Below are positions 39,985 to 52,250 of a stretch of DNA of 64,000 nucleotides, piece by piece. The notes beneath the pieces were generated by a model. The model worked only from the letters and a program-made list of their open reading frames with translations. It was not told the DNA's origin and did no database searches. This stretch comes from Undaria pinnatifida (lineage: Eukaryota; Sar; Phaeophyceae; Laminariales; Alariaceae): contig JABAKD010000004.1 in NCBI GenBank assembly GCA_012845835.1, positions 11,967,022-12,031,021 on the forward strand, read 5' to 3'. The translations under genes and the position numbers were made by a program. Position 1 is the stretch's first letter, and each line of letters begins with the position of its first letter.

Positions 39985-41022
39985 GAGTCACATTTCTGTT
40001 GTTGTGCTGTGATTTCTTTTTCATGCGTACAAACACACTTTTGCATGTATGTACGAGTACGTGTACGGGGCAGTCCCGTCATCGCGGTGTAAGCGGGAAT
40101 TGTACAAGTACTCAGGTCTACGAGTAGACCTATGCAGTGACGCTGTGTGATGCGATTTCTTTTTCATACATACAGCCAAACACACTTCATGTATGTACGA
40201 CTACGAATACGGGGCAGTCCCGTCATCGGGGTAAGCGGGGGTTGAACAAGTGGTCCATGCAGTGACGCTTTGTGTTGTGATATAAACACACGTTTTGGAT
40301 GTACGACTACGACTACGTGGTATCTATACATGTAAGATGCAATGAAAACGGGCAAGTCTCATCACGGGGGTCAGCCAGGGTTGTAAAAATGGTCCATGCA
40401 GTGATAAATAACACAGCAGCATGATACCTCAGCACCAGTCGCAGTACACACTGGAGGTTGATATATAGCAGTAAACAGAAGCTGAAGTTAACCTGGGTGA
40501 TGCTGGAGAGCAGTCCCGTGATTGGAGTTAGCGAGTTGTTCATGTAGTGACGCGGTGTACTACTACTGTTACTCATTTTTCATACAACCACATGAACTCT
40601 TTGTATTAACGAGTACAAGTAGGGTGCGCAACCTCTTCAGGAATCGCAGTACACGTCGGTCGTAATAGTGTTGATAGCAGCAGTAATAGAGTAGTACCGA
40701 ACAATATATACAGCAGGTACTGTCTCTTACCCTTCGTTGTCGGTATTCCGCCGGTAGGCCTTATATAGCAGTATACCGGGGCTTACGCTTACCAGTTGCG
40801 ACTGTGAATCCCGTTCGTTCCTGTCCCAGTGGTGGTTTCATAGGTGTTAGCAACGTTGTGGTACCAGGCAGGGCTTTGCCCATAAACGACCGCTTTCATT
40901 ACAACAGTGTTAAATTGTACGACTTCCTTTCAAACTTTGGAAATCGACGACAGCTACGTGGCCTTACTATTTTGAACATTCACTGAACGCAAGGTATTCC
41001 CATCCGTTGTTGTCGTTTGCAG
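39985..41022 (+). repeat. minisatellite region, unit about 125-135 bp
   Basis: From about 40000 to 40600, three to five diverged units share TTTCTTTTTCATAC, TGTACGACTACG, GGGGCAGTCCCGTCATCG and CCATGCAGTGACGC. They may lie in an intron of the host gene. 40600-41022 has no recognised feature except a T-rich acceptor before 41023. Confidence 0.65.
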
Positions 41023-41942
41023 AAGCCCTGCGAAGCAGCCGCCGAGGGCCGCCAAGTCGGCGAGGACATAAACACGAAGTGCACCGGCGACATCAAGGTC
41101 GGTGACCTCCTGAAGAAGGCAGGCGACCACTTGCTCGATATACATCCCGCATTCCATTCCCACGGTGCCACGAGGGCGTTCGACATCGAGGTACGTTCTA
41201 CTCTTATCTTGCGTCCTGTGTGTCACGAGTCGAGACATCCATGTCTCTTGCTCAAGACTAGGGGATGGCGTGCGGATATAGTCTATGAAGTGCGGCTCTT
41301 TTTCCAAGTACCAAGAGCAAGTACAACAATACCACAACAATTACTAACAGCGAAAGGAGCTTCAATAATTTGGATGGTTACGACGTCTGCTGGAGAGAAG
41401 TACGAATACTTTTTTACACATACTTATGTTATAAGGCTTAGTTTGGGTAAGCTATTGGTTAACCTGTACAAGTGGTCAAACGGACTAATACCCCACTAAT
41501 TCCTTAACAAATGGCGTCGTCGACAAACCATGGGTTTTTGGGTCGTGGGTTCGATCCCCACATCCACCATAATAAACTTTTTCAGATTTTCCCATGGCGA
41601 ACTTGAAAAATACTCTCCCCGGTATACCCAGGAAATGAAACGGCTTGGATAAATGACAAGTCCGCCCGTATATCCGGCCGACCCTCTATCCCGCCGTTTC
41701 AGGGGGGGAGAGTGTTATAAGGCTTAGTTTGGGTAAGCTATTGGTTAACCTGTGCAAGTGGTCAAACGGACTAATATCCCACTAATTCCTTAACACTTAT
41801 CGACGTTCTCCCGCCCTGCTTCAACGTTTGTGGACAGATCCACAAGACCATCGACAAAAAACAAGAGTGCAAGGTGCTGGGTACCTCCGCTGAGGAGCAA
41901 GAGTCCAAGCAAGCCTGCATGCTCCTTCGGAAGCAATGTTGA
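41023..41942 (+). CDS. last two exons of a small cysteine-containing host protein
   Basis: Exon at 41023-41190 (168 bp, exactly 56 codons) is bounded by TTTGCAG and GTACGT. Final exon at 41838-41942 starts after TGGACAG and ends at TGA 41940-41942. Joined, the frame is open and hydrophilic: KPCEAAAEGRQVGED, then KVGDLLKKAGDHLLDIHP, then IHKTIDKKQECKVLG, ending LLRKQC. Five Cys (residues 3, 20, 67, 83, 90 of the joined 90) suggest disulphides or a secreted protein, but no family is recognised. The intron of 647 bp holds a TRIM; without it and one TSD copy it would be about 274 bp. Upstream exons are not identified. Confidence 0.6.
41427..41795 (+). mobile_element. TRIM (miniature LTR retrotransposon, 369 bp) in an intron
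   Basis: Two 83-bp LTRs (41427-41509 and 41713-41795) start TGTTATAAGG and end CCTTAACA, with only two differences. TSD CTTA (41423-41426 and 41796-41799). Polypurine tract AGGGGGGGAGAG directly before the 3' LTR. PBS candidate TGGCGTCG at 41512. No coding capacity. In sense orientation within the host intron. Confidence 0.9.
41473..41558 (+). promoter_or_regulatory. possible split RNA polymerase III promoter in the TRIM
   Basis: Box-A-like TGGTCAAACGG (41473-41483) in the 5' LTR fits TRGYNNARNNG. Box-B-like GGTTCGATCCC (41548-41558) in the internal region fits GGTTCGANNCC; 64 bp separate them. The box B belongs to a tRNA-like 3' half in sense orientation (T-arm GTGGG/CCCAC, then ATCCACCA). 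Confidence 0.45.
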
Positions 41943-42516
41943 CAGCACGTTCTTTATAGAACGTTAAGTTGTGGTTTATTTTACCAGCATCGTTTTTTGA
42001 GAACTATGCCTAAATGCGTGCTCTTCGTCTTTCAGGAATACAAATGTACTTCACATGTTTGCGGTGTGTGCGTTCAAGTTCCTGCTTCCAGCATGTTTTT
42101 TTTGGCACTGCGCTCCTTTACATCTTAAGTTGTGGTTTTCCTGTCTCTATCCTTGACAAGCGCGTGCCTGGTGTTTATGCACTGCGATAATTTATTTTTG
42201 ATGATCGACTTAGAGAGAGCTATTAATAAGTGTACAGGACCTAGGTGCTACCTGAGAGGTGGGAGGATATGCCAAGCAAGTCCTCCGACGTGCCCATCAT
42301 GGACTGGGCGAATGGATGATAATAACAAACTCATGATCATAATCGTCTCTATCCTGTACCGTTGTACTTTATATGGACCTCTTGGCATTTTCAAGTCGCC
42401 AGTTGCGCCATTTGTGCTTCTCTTCCGCCTTTCTACTGAATGTCTATTCCTCCTTCCGCAAGCGTAGCGGGCGGCGCCCAGCCGCCCGCGAGCGAAGCCC
42501 TTGTATAATAATACGC
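41943..42516. other. 3' flank of host gene; no further gene recognised
   Basis: T-rich likely 3' UTR to about 42140, then unassigned sequence. GCGGGCGG/CCGCCCGC hairpin at 42467-42489, followed by GAAGCCCTTGTATAATA, as near 36733. Confidence 0.35.
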
Positions 42517-42745
42517 TTTCTTCTCTTCTCTTTCCTTTCCTTCTCTTCTTTGTTTGTTCTTTGTTTCTGTTTTCCATTTGACTTGCGTCTGTCGTGCGTA
42601 TGCGTAGTGACAGATACTACGTGTAATATATACGTGGTAGTCTTTCTTGTGTGGCAAGCGGTATGGTCGGTTTTTGCAGGCGCGAGTAGTGAGACGTATG
42701 CACCGGTATAGACCTGGCACATCGTAGACTGACTCAGATTTCACT
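42517..42745 (+). mobile_element. SINE-A copy 7, 3' truncated
   Basis: Pyrimidine stretch, head CCATTTGACTTGCG, body to GACTGACTCAGATTTC, then similarity stops. No tail. Confidence 0.75.
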
Positions 42746-42839
42746 TTTATTCGAGCGAAGCGAGTTTCTAATCTACACCTGGGCCTCGCAATATAGGCTC
42801 CCATGAAAAAAAAATAGTTTGCGTGCGTGTCTTCGACTA

Positions 42840-42939
42840 AAATTGATTTTAGTGTGGTATCATTTGATTTTAGACTGCAGGTGGAGGCAGACCACCACGG
42901 AGCAACAAAACACACACATTGTGGGATCATTCGATTTTA
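42840..42939 (+). repeat. satellite unit interrupted by LTR-RT-3 (left part)
   Basis: GATTTTAGACTGCAGGTGG, AGGCAGACCACCACGG and AGCAACAAAACACACACA form a unit of about 70-90 bp. The array continues at 55954 after LTR-RT-3, and the two halves join cleanly at TTTA. Confidence 0.85.
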
Positions 42940-43448
42940 TGTTACGGCAAGCCAACGTGGGAACATAAAAAATACGGTGGGCCGTAGTCTGATGATTACG
43001 ACTCACCGGGCGCAGATGCAGTGGTGGGTAGCTCTGTGGGTGTGGGAAGGACGTTTCATCTAAAAAGCGGTTTCATCCGCCGGATCGTAACGCCAGACCC
43101 AGGTGGTAGCGCATGTTGCGTCCACCTGATATCACCTGGTGTTTAGTCTGTTAACACCACCCAAAAAGATAGAAAAAGTGCAATCAAAAGTGCAAAGTTA
43201 AAAAGGCATATCAACTGTTCACCCGTGCATAAACGACTGCTCGCTTGTGCATCCACCTCATCCATCAACTGTCATCTCACGTGCTTGCGAGACCAACGGT
43301 TTAACTTCGCTCAAAGTCTGGAGTTTCGGATCAACCAGAGGAATCAAAGGTACTGCTGGATACTGAATACGAACTCTCAAGGCAGCAGGTGAGTCATAAC
43401 TAGTCCCGTGGAAATATAGTTGCGCAGGTCCGACTCGCTGCCGTATCA
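42940..43448 (+). repeat. 5' LTR of LTR-RT-3
   Basis: 509 bp, TGTTACGG to CCGTATCA. Confidence 0.92.
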
Positions 43449-43466
43449 TGGTGAACCCAGGGAGAT
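43449..43466 (+). promoter_or_regulatory. primer binding site of LTR-RT-3
   Basis: TGGTGAACCCAGGGAGAT starts at the first base after the LTR. Its complement fits a tRNA 3' end with conserved C61 (AT, CTCCC, TGGGTTC, A, CCA). The isoacceptor was not assigned. Complementarity does not continue past 18 nt. Confidence 0.7.
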
Positions 43467-45503
43467 CACCCAGGGAATGGTGAACTTGCCGGAGATGGTA
43501 ATCCTGTAGATGGTGGAGAGATTGGACCAGGACATGAGGATAGGAGTACAGCTTACAACAAGAACACTGCTGTAGATGTTGAAGACGTGGAATCTGATCT
43601 AGAAAAAAATGAATTTGCAATTTATAGTAACGTGCAGGGGGTACAGACGGTCTGAATCATGTCATCAGGTATAGAGCTTTTGTTTTCATGCACCGTGACG
43701 GTACGAGAATAGAAAGCGTAATGCGTGAACCACGTAAGTACGCGTGCCGAACGCTGTGGATCTGGGAAGAGGTACGTAAGCAGGTAAGCATAACGCGCGC
43801 GTAGATGTCACGTGCTATATGGTGTCACCACAAGGGGAGTGTTGCTAATTAAGCTGATCTCGTTGCCAACAGGATAGTAGGTTAAAAAAATACGAGCGGT
43901 ATGTTTTTCAATTTTTCTAGAAACGCTTGTTGAATATACTGCTTTTACTACGCTTGTGCAACAGGGTAGAGCAAATACACTGTTTTTACTATGCCCGCGC
44001 AGCAGGGTAAACCATTGTGTAATAATATGCATGCCTCATCTTGTTACACTTTTTTTATGCTCAATTGTTCCTGTGAGACGAGACATCAATGCCCAAACAC
44101 ATGCATGCTTCGCTCGAGTCTTTCCGGGTTTGATGTCATGAAATGTTCATACTTGCACCAATGCCGTGTCAACCATATAGCAAGCTTCAAGTCGCAATGT
44201 CAACTCGCATGTTTCAAGTCATCTTTGTGGCTGTAGGAGCACGTCCACGGTAGCCGAGTACAAGTACACGTACGAAAAAAAGGACACCCGGGTACTGTTG
44301 CTACTGCTGCTGTGAGTTTCGTCAGCCATCACAAGCTGCTTGCAAGGAGGACTGCTAGTCTAGACGTCGTCTATGTGAAGAGGACGGTCAGACAGGGACA
44401 CAGGCGTCACGCCTCACCGCAGCTAGACTACAGCTAGCTGTTGTTGGGCTGCAGCTGGGATACGTGTGGGTTGATAGTCTCGCTTGACGCAGGTAGAAGT
44501 ACGGTCGTAAATGCGCAGGTAGAAGTGCAGTTGCATGCCGAGCCAATTTTGGTTGAAATAATGTATAGAATATAGTATGGAAAAAAGGAGTAGTCTAAAT
44601 ATGAATGAATTCTAAAGGATGTTGAAGAAATTCCCATCGCAGTTCAACTCTATTTTATCATGTTGAAAATCTCGCACGTACGTGTAGAAAAATTTCGCTT
44701 GAAACAGTATCACACGAACCCCACACGCTGCAGGACAACCACAGGGACAACCACAGGCAGACACCGCAGAAATAGAAGCAGCAGTACAGCAGGCCACATG
44801 AGTGATGAGAATCGGTGGTCGTGATCTCTAGATAGTTGGGGCGAGGAATGAAACGCTTGATAGTTCATACATGATGAGGAATCACGCAGTCCATGCTACG
44901 CACAGAGAACGAAACGAGATTCTCCCCGCTTTGACTGACACACTGTCTTTTTTGTATGAGCTGCAGACGAAACGTTGGTACGTATGCATCAATGGTATAA
45001 ATTGTTCCGCAAAGCATGTATTATTTTTTTTGCTTTCGTGCTTACGACGACTACTCGTACTTTTGCATTGTTGTACGAGGGATGTATGTTATCACGCTGT
45101 ATACATGCGTATCATATGTTTGTTCTGGATGTCGTTTGTGATATGCTCTTGTTTTTTTTTGTGCTGCACCTAAACTGACCGGGTACCTGCCTGAAAAAAA
45201 TATTTTGTACGTCAGAAGTTTGACCAATCAGATCAGTGCGATAATTCAGAATCGTATGAGCGATAGCATTGGGCACACCTGGCCCAGCTGTGTAGGCGAC
45301 GACCTGCACGCGGAGCGCGTAGGGGAGCAGAGTCAGAGCTTACAGGTCCAAGGTGTGATACAGGCTAGTTTAAGTTCGTGCACTCCCTGACGATGGAGGA
45401 GTGCAAGTCACCGGAGGCTGAAGCTCTCGTGGCTGCTGCTGTACGCGGTCCTAATCAGGCCGCCTCGGCTGCTGCTCGAGTCGAGGCTCATGCTGCTGTC
45501 GCC
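43467..45503. other. leader and first part of the non-Pol cargo of LTR-RT-3
   Basis: 43467-43620 looks like element leader. Beyond it no gag, capsid or other domain is seen; frames are short. 45375-45605 has an Ala-rich open frame (MEECKSPEAEALVAA) followed by GTGAGT, which could be a captured exon or chance. Confidence 0.4.
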
Positions 45504-46523
45504 GCTGTGCAAGCTGGGGTCAACAAACGCCGTGCCGAAGCTCTGGCTACTGTGCAAGCTGAGTCCCTGCCTGCTAGTAAGCCTTGCCTACTTGCAAGTT
45601 GGGTGAGTATTTATGAGGCAGGATGCTGAGAAGGGAGTAACATGGACTGCTGTTGAGCCAGCAAAATAATGTAACAGGTGAGTGAGGTGGTAGTAATGAA
45701 AATATTATTATTTTGCAAGCTGTGTGTGATACTACTCCGATCGCGCGTATTACGTATTATACATCATTTGCTCATGCATAATATACCTACTACTGCCGTA
45801 TAGACTACAATTGTATATGGTCAAAACAGTGTACGGTTGTGAGTATAGAGTATTCTATGTATGCGTTATTATCGCGGTAACTTGTTTGTTGCACTTTGTA
45901 GTCTATAGCACGATAAATCGATTGATCTGTCTGGAGGATTAGCAATATTTATTGCTGTACGGAAGAATAGTATACAGGTTGGTCTTGTTTATTTTACCTT
46001 GTATAGAACAGTACACAAGTTGGTATTTATACTACGCGAAATCGTAATCTACGGGCTTCCAAATATCTAACTGCTGAATAACACGAGCATCATCTCCGAA
46101 CAAGAAGTCAGTTTCGATTTTCCACGAGAGAGTTTTATTTTAGCGACCAGACCAAAAAAATCTGAAGCTCGGAATGGGATCCGCATAATAATTAGCCTTT
46201 ATCTTTGGGCAGGCTGTTTATTCCACATTTCACAGTAGTACCGCGAGTTTTGTGTCGAATATCAGGTACTATTATTATAAAAATTAAAATACACTCCAGC
46301 TGTGAGATCGAAGATTTCGTCGAAACTCATCTTTGCAAGCTGTGTGTGATACTCCGATCGCGCGCATTACGAGTTGTGTGTCCTCATTAAGGATATAGGT
46401 CGGCGACTCCCCTTGCAACTACAGTGTAGCTATCAGGGTCAACAGGATGATTTTAGTCAGTCTGTGCGCGGAAACTATAAAACCCGTTTCTGAGGGGGAC
46501 AAAATCTGACAGCTGTGTAAAAG

Positions 46524-46554
<31 letters not shown>

Positions 46555-48216
46555 AAAAGAAAAAGGGGGGGGCCCGGTTTTGATCAAAAGCGAGCGGGTT
46601 TGGAGGGGGGCGGGAGGGGGGGGGGGGGGGGGGGGGGGGAAAGGGGCAATTTGTGCATGTAAGCTATAAATCCTTTCGAGGGGATAAATCTGACGGTTTT
46701 GGCACCAGTATATTATTGGGGGCGGGGGGGGGGGGGAGGGGGGTTGGGGCGGGGGGGGGGGGGGGGGGGGGGGGGGAGCTCGATATGTGTCTGGAAACTA
46801 TACATTATTTTGAGGGGATAAATGTGACATTTTCGGAAATAATACATCAGTTGATCATGTATATCCTGGGGTAAGTCGCTGTGCAAGCTGGGGTCAACAA
46901 ACGCCGTGCCGAAGCTCTGGCTACTGTGCAAGCTGAGTCCCTGCCTGCTAGTAAGCCTTGCCTACTTGCAAGTTGGGTGAGTATTTATGAGGCAGGATGC
47001 TGAGAAGGGAGTAACATGGACTGCTGTTGAGCCAGCAAAATAATGTAACAGGTGAGTGAGGTGGTAGTAATGAAAATATTATTATTTTGCAAGCTGTGTG
47101 TGATACTACTCCGATCGCGCGTATTACGTATTATACATCATTTGCTCATGCATAATATACCTACTACTGCCGTATAGACTACAATTGTATATGGTCAAAA
47201 CAGTGTACGGTTGTGAGTATAGAGTATTCTATGTATGCGTTATTATCGCGGTAACTTGTTTGTTGCACTTTGTAGTCTATAGCACGATAAATCGATTGAT
47301 CTGTCTGGAGGATTAGCAATATTTATTGCTGTACGGAAGAATAGTATACAGGTTGGTCTTGTTTATTTTACCTTGTATAGAACAGTACACAAGTTGGTAT
47401 TTATACTACGCGAAATCGTAATCTACGGGCTTCCAAATATCTAACTGCTGAATAACACGAGCATCATCTCCGAACAAGAAGTCAGTTTCGATTTTCCACG
47501 AGAGAGTTTTATTTTAGCGACCAGACCAAAAAAATCTGAAGCTCGGAATGGGATCCGCATAATAATTAGCCTTTATCTTTGGGCAGGCTGTTTATTCCAC
47601 ATTTCACAGTAGTACCGCGAGCTTTGTGTCGAATATCAGGTACTATTATTATAAAAATTAAAATACACTCCAGCTGTGAGATCGAAGATTTCGTCGAAAC
47701 TCATCTTTGCAAGCTGTGTGTGATACTCCGATCGCGCGCATTACGAGTTGTGTGTCCTCATTAAGGATATAGGTCGGCGACTCCCCTTGCAACTACAGTG
47801 TAGCTATCAGGGTCAACAGGATGATTTTAGTCAGTCTGTGCGCGGAAACTATAAAACCCGTTTCTGAGGGGGACAAAATCTGACAGCTGTGTAAAAGAAA
47901 AAAAAAAAAAAAAAAAAAAAAAAAAGGAAAAGAAAAAGGGGGGGGCCCGGTTTTGATCAAAAGCGAGCGGGTTTGGAGGGGGGCGGGAGGGGGGGGGGGG
48001 GGGGGGGGGAAAGGGGCAATTTGTGCATGTAAGCTATAAATCCTTTCGAGGGGATAAATCTGACGGTTTTGGCACCAGTATATTATTGGGGGCGGGGGGG
48101 GGGGGGGGGGGGGGAGCTCGATATGTGTCTGGAAACTATACATTATTTTGAGGGGATAAATGTGACATTTTCGGAAATAATACATCAGTTGATCATGTAT
48201 ATCCTGGGGTAAGTCG
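45504..48216 (+). repeat. tandem duplication, unit about 1.35 kb, with poly-G and poly-A tracts
   Basis: Units at 45504-46877 and 46878-48216 are almost identical; by eye they differ by one substitution (about 46237 versus 47622) and by homopolymer length in poly-A (about 46525 versus 47898) and poly-G blocks. Each contains diverged repeats of GGAAACTATAAA, GAGGGGAYAAA and TGACR followed by G-runs. Confidence 0.9.
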
Positions 48217-49440
48217 TACAATCAGTGAGTAAAGAGAGGGTGGAGTGTTCGAGGGGGTGGGGTTGGGATGGGTTGGGGGGGGAGAAGGGGGCGTTCGAGG
48301 TGGGGGGGGGGGGGGGGGGGGGGGACACAGCGGCATGGATGGCTCTCGAAAGATATCCTGTGCGTGAAGTGTTTATTTATGTGGCGGATTTCGATATTTG
48401 GTGGGGCGTTTGAGTAAGGGAGAGCAAGAGGGGGGGGGGGGGGGGGGGGGGAATATTATTATAGTACATACCATAAACCATATAACTGGTACGAGTACTA
48501 CTCGTATCATACGTACTGCTTGCTGTTGATATCGTATCCAGAATTATGTTATCCGATATCTGATATTTTAAAGATATACCAGGTATCAATACAAATACGA
48601 GAATGTTGTACTACATGCAGCATCATATACCAACACAATACCATTACTTGTTAATACATCACGATGGGCATATGGCATAACCGATATTACTGAGATATCG
48701 TATTTACTATTGGGTATACACGCGCTGTAACCGATATTAATGAGATATACTGGGTATAATACTGTATGACATATCGCGAGATAGTAACAAAATAAATTCC
48801 CCCGTAACACTGCATGCACGCTACTAGGTACTGCTGTACCAGGTATGTATTATTAATAGGATGCTATACTCGTACAGCATTATGATTATCACTATGTACT
48901 ACTAGTACTACTACTGTAACAAAAACCAGTGTAATCTTGTTTTTTTTCTATACACAGTTTGATCAGAAAAAAATCAGGGGGGGTTGGCGAGTATTATAAC
49001 GATGCAATGAAGATGAGAACATTACTGCTGCGCTCACTCCATCAAAATTACAGAGCAATGGGAACACAGGCTCTGGTAATCCAACCTTCCTAAGACGCTG
49101 TTTCGAATAGTCTCTTCAAAATCTTCGAAAGTATGCACGTACGACGTTGTACCGAAAAGGTTCCGGAAGTACTTGTAGTAAACCAGAGTATTGTTTAGAA
49201 TCGAATAACGGAGGAGTAATGACCATTGTGCTCAGCCAAACACAGCATTGCTGCGGCCTGCAGAACAAGTGGCTAGCACGGAAAATATACGCAAAGCGTA
49301 TTGAAAGCGTCGCGCGAAAGACGTTTTGACGGATCCTGAGTGTGCTATGCAACATTGACGCATCCTGGCCAGATAAAATTGATGCGATCGGAAGCACTGA
49401 CGAACGAAAATTCATGGCGAAAAGCAAATTAGCCATATGA
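48217..49440. other. poly-G repeats and AT-rich sequence, no gene
   Basis: 48225-48450 continues the poly-G family (GTGTTTATTTATGTGGCGGATTTCG-type words shared with 57.8-58.4 kb). 48450-48960 is AT-rich with GATATC and GTAC words. No coding domain. Confidence 0.5.
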
Positions 49441-51640
49441 GTAAGCCGATGCTAGGTGACGGCATGTATGTATCCAGAAGTCAGACCGAAGTTTGTTGCC
49501 TTTCTGGAGGTTGAAATGGAACTAAACCTCGCAGAAAAATGCACCCCGTACGCCCAAACACAAGATAGTGGGGAGTCTCCTCCAAAGTTTTGGAGTATGC
49601 CGTGTTGTGCGCAAGCTGGACACACGGTAGTAATTCCGCCCAATTATCGCAAGCCAAGTTACTGTACATGGCAAGCGTATCGTGAACGGTGCTGTGGACA
49701 CGCTCGAGAACAGAGTTCCCTTGCGGACGATAAGCGGCGGTACGTGTTTTCTTGTGCCCATAGACAAACTGCAATTCTTTCAAGAGTTGTTTTTGAAATT
49801 CCTTCCCTTGATCGGAATGCAGGGTTTCTGGTGGGCCGAACACCGAAAAGACGCGGTCAATAAGATGACGAACCACTACCGCAGCTTCCTTAGACTTGAT
49901 AGGTATCAAAATGAGGAAACGCGTGAGGTGATCGATGACAGACAGGATAAATTGATTACCTTCCGACTTAGATTTGTATTCGACGACATCCACCGCAACA
50001 ACTTGAAACGGTCTGGTGACCGGTCGGTGCCCGGTAGGCAGCCTAGGTGATCGGTGAGACGTTTTGCGGCGTTGACAAGGAAGACAGCTTTCAACATGTT
50101 CGGCAACGTCAGAGTGCACCGTGGGCCACCAATAATGATCTCGAACTTTGTCGAGGGTACCTGTAAAGGCTAGGTGACCACCTGACGAGGGGAGGTCATG
50201 GCAAGCGTTGATTACAAGTGTTCTCAACGATTTCGGCACCACTAACTGGTCACGAAAGGTGTTCCGCCTACGTAGGTGGGCAGGGACGTAAGACCGGCAA
50301 AGCAAACCTTCGTGGATGAAGAATTTACTCATGCTGGACTTTGATTGCTGGTGTGGGACGCGAGCTTTAGTAGGATTGGCTAGGTGGTCAAAGTACTGAC
50401 AAAGTTCTTTCCTCTGATGAGCAAGCAATCGCAGCATCGACGACGGAGAAGACATATACGACAGATAGCTGCAAGTTGCGGTTCGGATGGAAGTGGTTTT
50501 CCATCCACCTCGCTAAAAATACGCGATAGCGTATCCGATACAACGTTAAGTTTTCCCGGAACGTGTTTGACGGTGAAATCGTAATTGTGAAGACAAATTG
50601 CCCAACGGGTGAGCGTATTGGACGTGTCTTGCATGTGGTACAAGTACGTGAGAGCTTGGTGGTCGGTACAACACGTAAAGTGGATACGGACGCCAATGGG
50701 TAAGAGCCCATACGACAGCAAGGCATTCTTTCATCGTAGGGCTATAGTGGCTTTGGCTACGAGAAAAACGCTTGCTATAGTATGCGACAATATCCAGCTC
50801 TTTGCCATCGGTGCTGCCCTTGGACGGTTGGGCTAGGAAAGCACCTACACCTTGCTCAGAAGCGTCGGTGTGAACGACGAAATCTCTCGAAAAATCGGGA
50901 AAGTGTAGGACAGGGGCTTCGGATAAAGCACCTTTAAGTTTCTGGAATGCGGCATCTTGTGCCGAACCCCAGGCCTTTTCAAAACTCGTGCGTCTGACGA
51001 AGCTCTTTCGAGTCAGTTCCACAAGCGGTGCCCTAAGGTAAGAATAATCTTTGACAAACCGACGGACGAAATTCGCCCTACCCAGAACAGAACGTAAGTC
51101 TTTAATGGATTTTGGCATGGGCAGGTCGTGAATCGCATTAATGCGGTCGGTACTGACGGAAATACCTTTCGCGGAAATAACATGATGACCGAGATAGTCG
51201 ACTTCTTTCAGCCAAAATTGAATTTTGGACGGCTTGAGTGTCAAGCTTGCCACATGCAACGCTGCGAACATTTTCTCAAGAGAGACGAGGTGGCTTTCGA
51301 ACGTGTGATTGATACGAATCAAATCGTCCATGTACGAAAGGATACCGGAGTCAGGGCCAAGGTGGCCTAGAGCTAAAGATATGACGTATTGAAACAGCCA
51401 TGGTGCATTCGCTACTCCAAAAGGCATGCGCTTAAAACAGTACTTGCCTCGGTGTCACGAAGGCGGTGTGGTCGACGTGCCCCGGGTAGCTGCCAAAACG
51501 CGCTGAAATGTCGGCGACTGAAATGTAGAGGGTGTCTCCGACGGCGTCCAGGCAGGACTCGAGGTTGGGCATAGGTCAGCTCTTGCGGATGATGTAGCGC
51601 TTGAGGGTATGGCGGTAATCAACACAGAAACAATGGCTGC
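49441..51640 (-). pseudogene. antisense gypsy RT-RNase H-integrase fragment inside LTR-RT-3
   Basis: On the - strand from 51640: RT (PMPNLES, VADISARF, then MPFGVANAPWLFQYV, YMDDLIRINHT with catalytic YMDD, DYLGHHV, LRSVLGRANFVRRFV), RNase H (VHTDASEQGVGAFLAQ, MKECLAVVWALTHW, then a frameshift near 50700), integrase (HDLPSSGGH, CLPCQRRKTSH, VAVDVVEYKS, LHSDQGKEFQ, NSVLERVHST), ending at HYLVFGR. Same lineage as LTR-RT-2 but diverged. No LTR, PBS, gag or chromodomain. Truncated at both ends. Confidence 0.85.
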
Positions 51641-52250
51641 TTTATCAGAAATGACACAGGCAGAGATGGAGCAGGCATATGGAAAGGGGACAGCGCCCTC
51701 TGCTGAATTTGACCAAGAAGCCTGAAGGTGCGCCCCAGAGGATCATCCTCTGGGGAGCATTGAATCGCATCACAGGCAAGAAGAGGAAGCAACGCATGCA
51801 ATATCAGACTGCGCGCCTGTCAAAAATGGAGGAGGGACACGACAGGCATGGGTCAAGGCCACCATTTGGCACCCTACTAGAAGCAGTTGCCGATTGCCTG
51901 TGGACGTTCTAATAGACACAGGAGTAGGGGGAGGGAATTATGCGTAGGAGTCTTTCGTTCGCTCAGTAGAGCGAAACGCAAGGGTGGGGGGGAGTATAAT
52001 TAGCTCCAAGGGAAAAGGTTTGCTTAGGGCCGCGAATCCTATCCAGAGTGGAGTTCCCCCCCACGAACATCGTTGGGTCGTGCGACATTCCGTTAGTGTT
52101 CATGCCGGAAGACCGAGTGAGAAGGATGACGGTCAGGGTGGTAGAGGGGCTACCATATGGGTTGATTCTAGGCGCTGCGTTCCTTAGGGAGCACGAGAGC
52201 GTACTCAATTTAGCGGAGGGAGGAGGCTTTAAGCCAACTCCAGAATCGCC
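51641..52250 (+). pseudogene. Gag end and aspartic protease of LTR-RT-3 (broken)
   Basis: Opens MTQAEMEQAYGKGTAP, then changes frame to QAWVKATIWHPT and the protease active site VDVLIDTGVGGGNYA near 51900, followed by an in-frame TAG and another shift to LPYGLILGAAFLREHE near 52150, the closing strand of the protease. At least one stop and two frameshifts. Confidence 0.7.

Noticed and set aside
41520-41570. Functional tRNA gene
   Set aside because: The 5' acceptor strand and D-arm needed to pair with ATCCACC are not found upstream.
45375-45629. Ala-rich exon with GTGAGT donor
   Set aside because: Composition-driven and partly inside the tandem duplication; kept only as a remark.
46653-48221. 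Gly-rich and Pro-rich frames
   Set aside because: Poly-G tract shadows, duplicated with the 1.35-kb unit.
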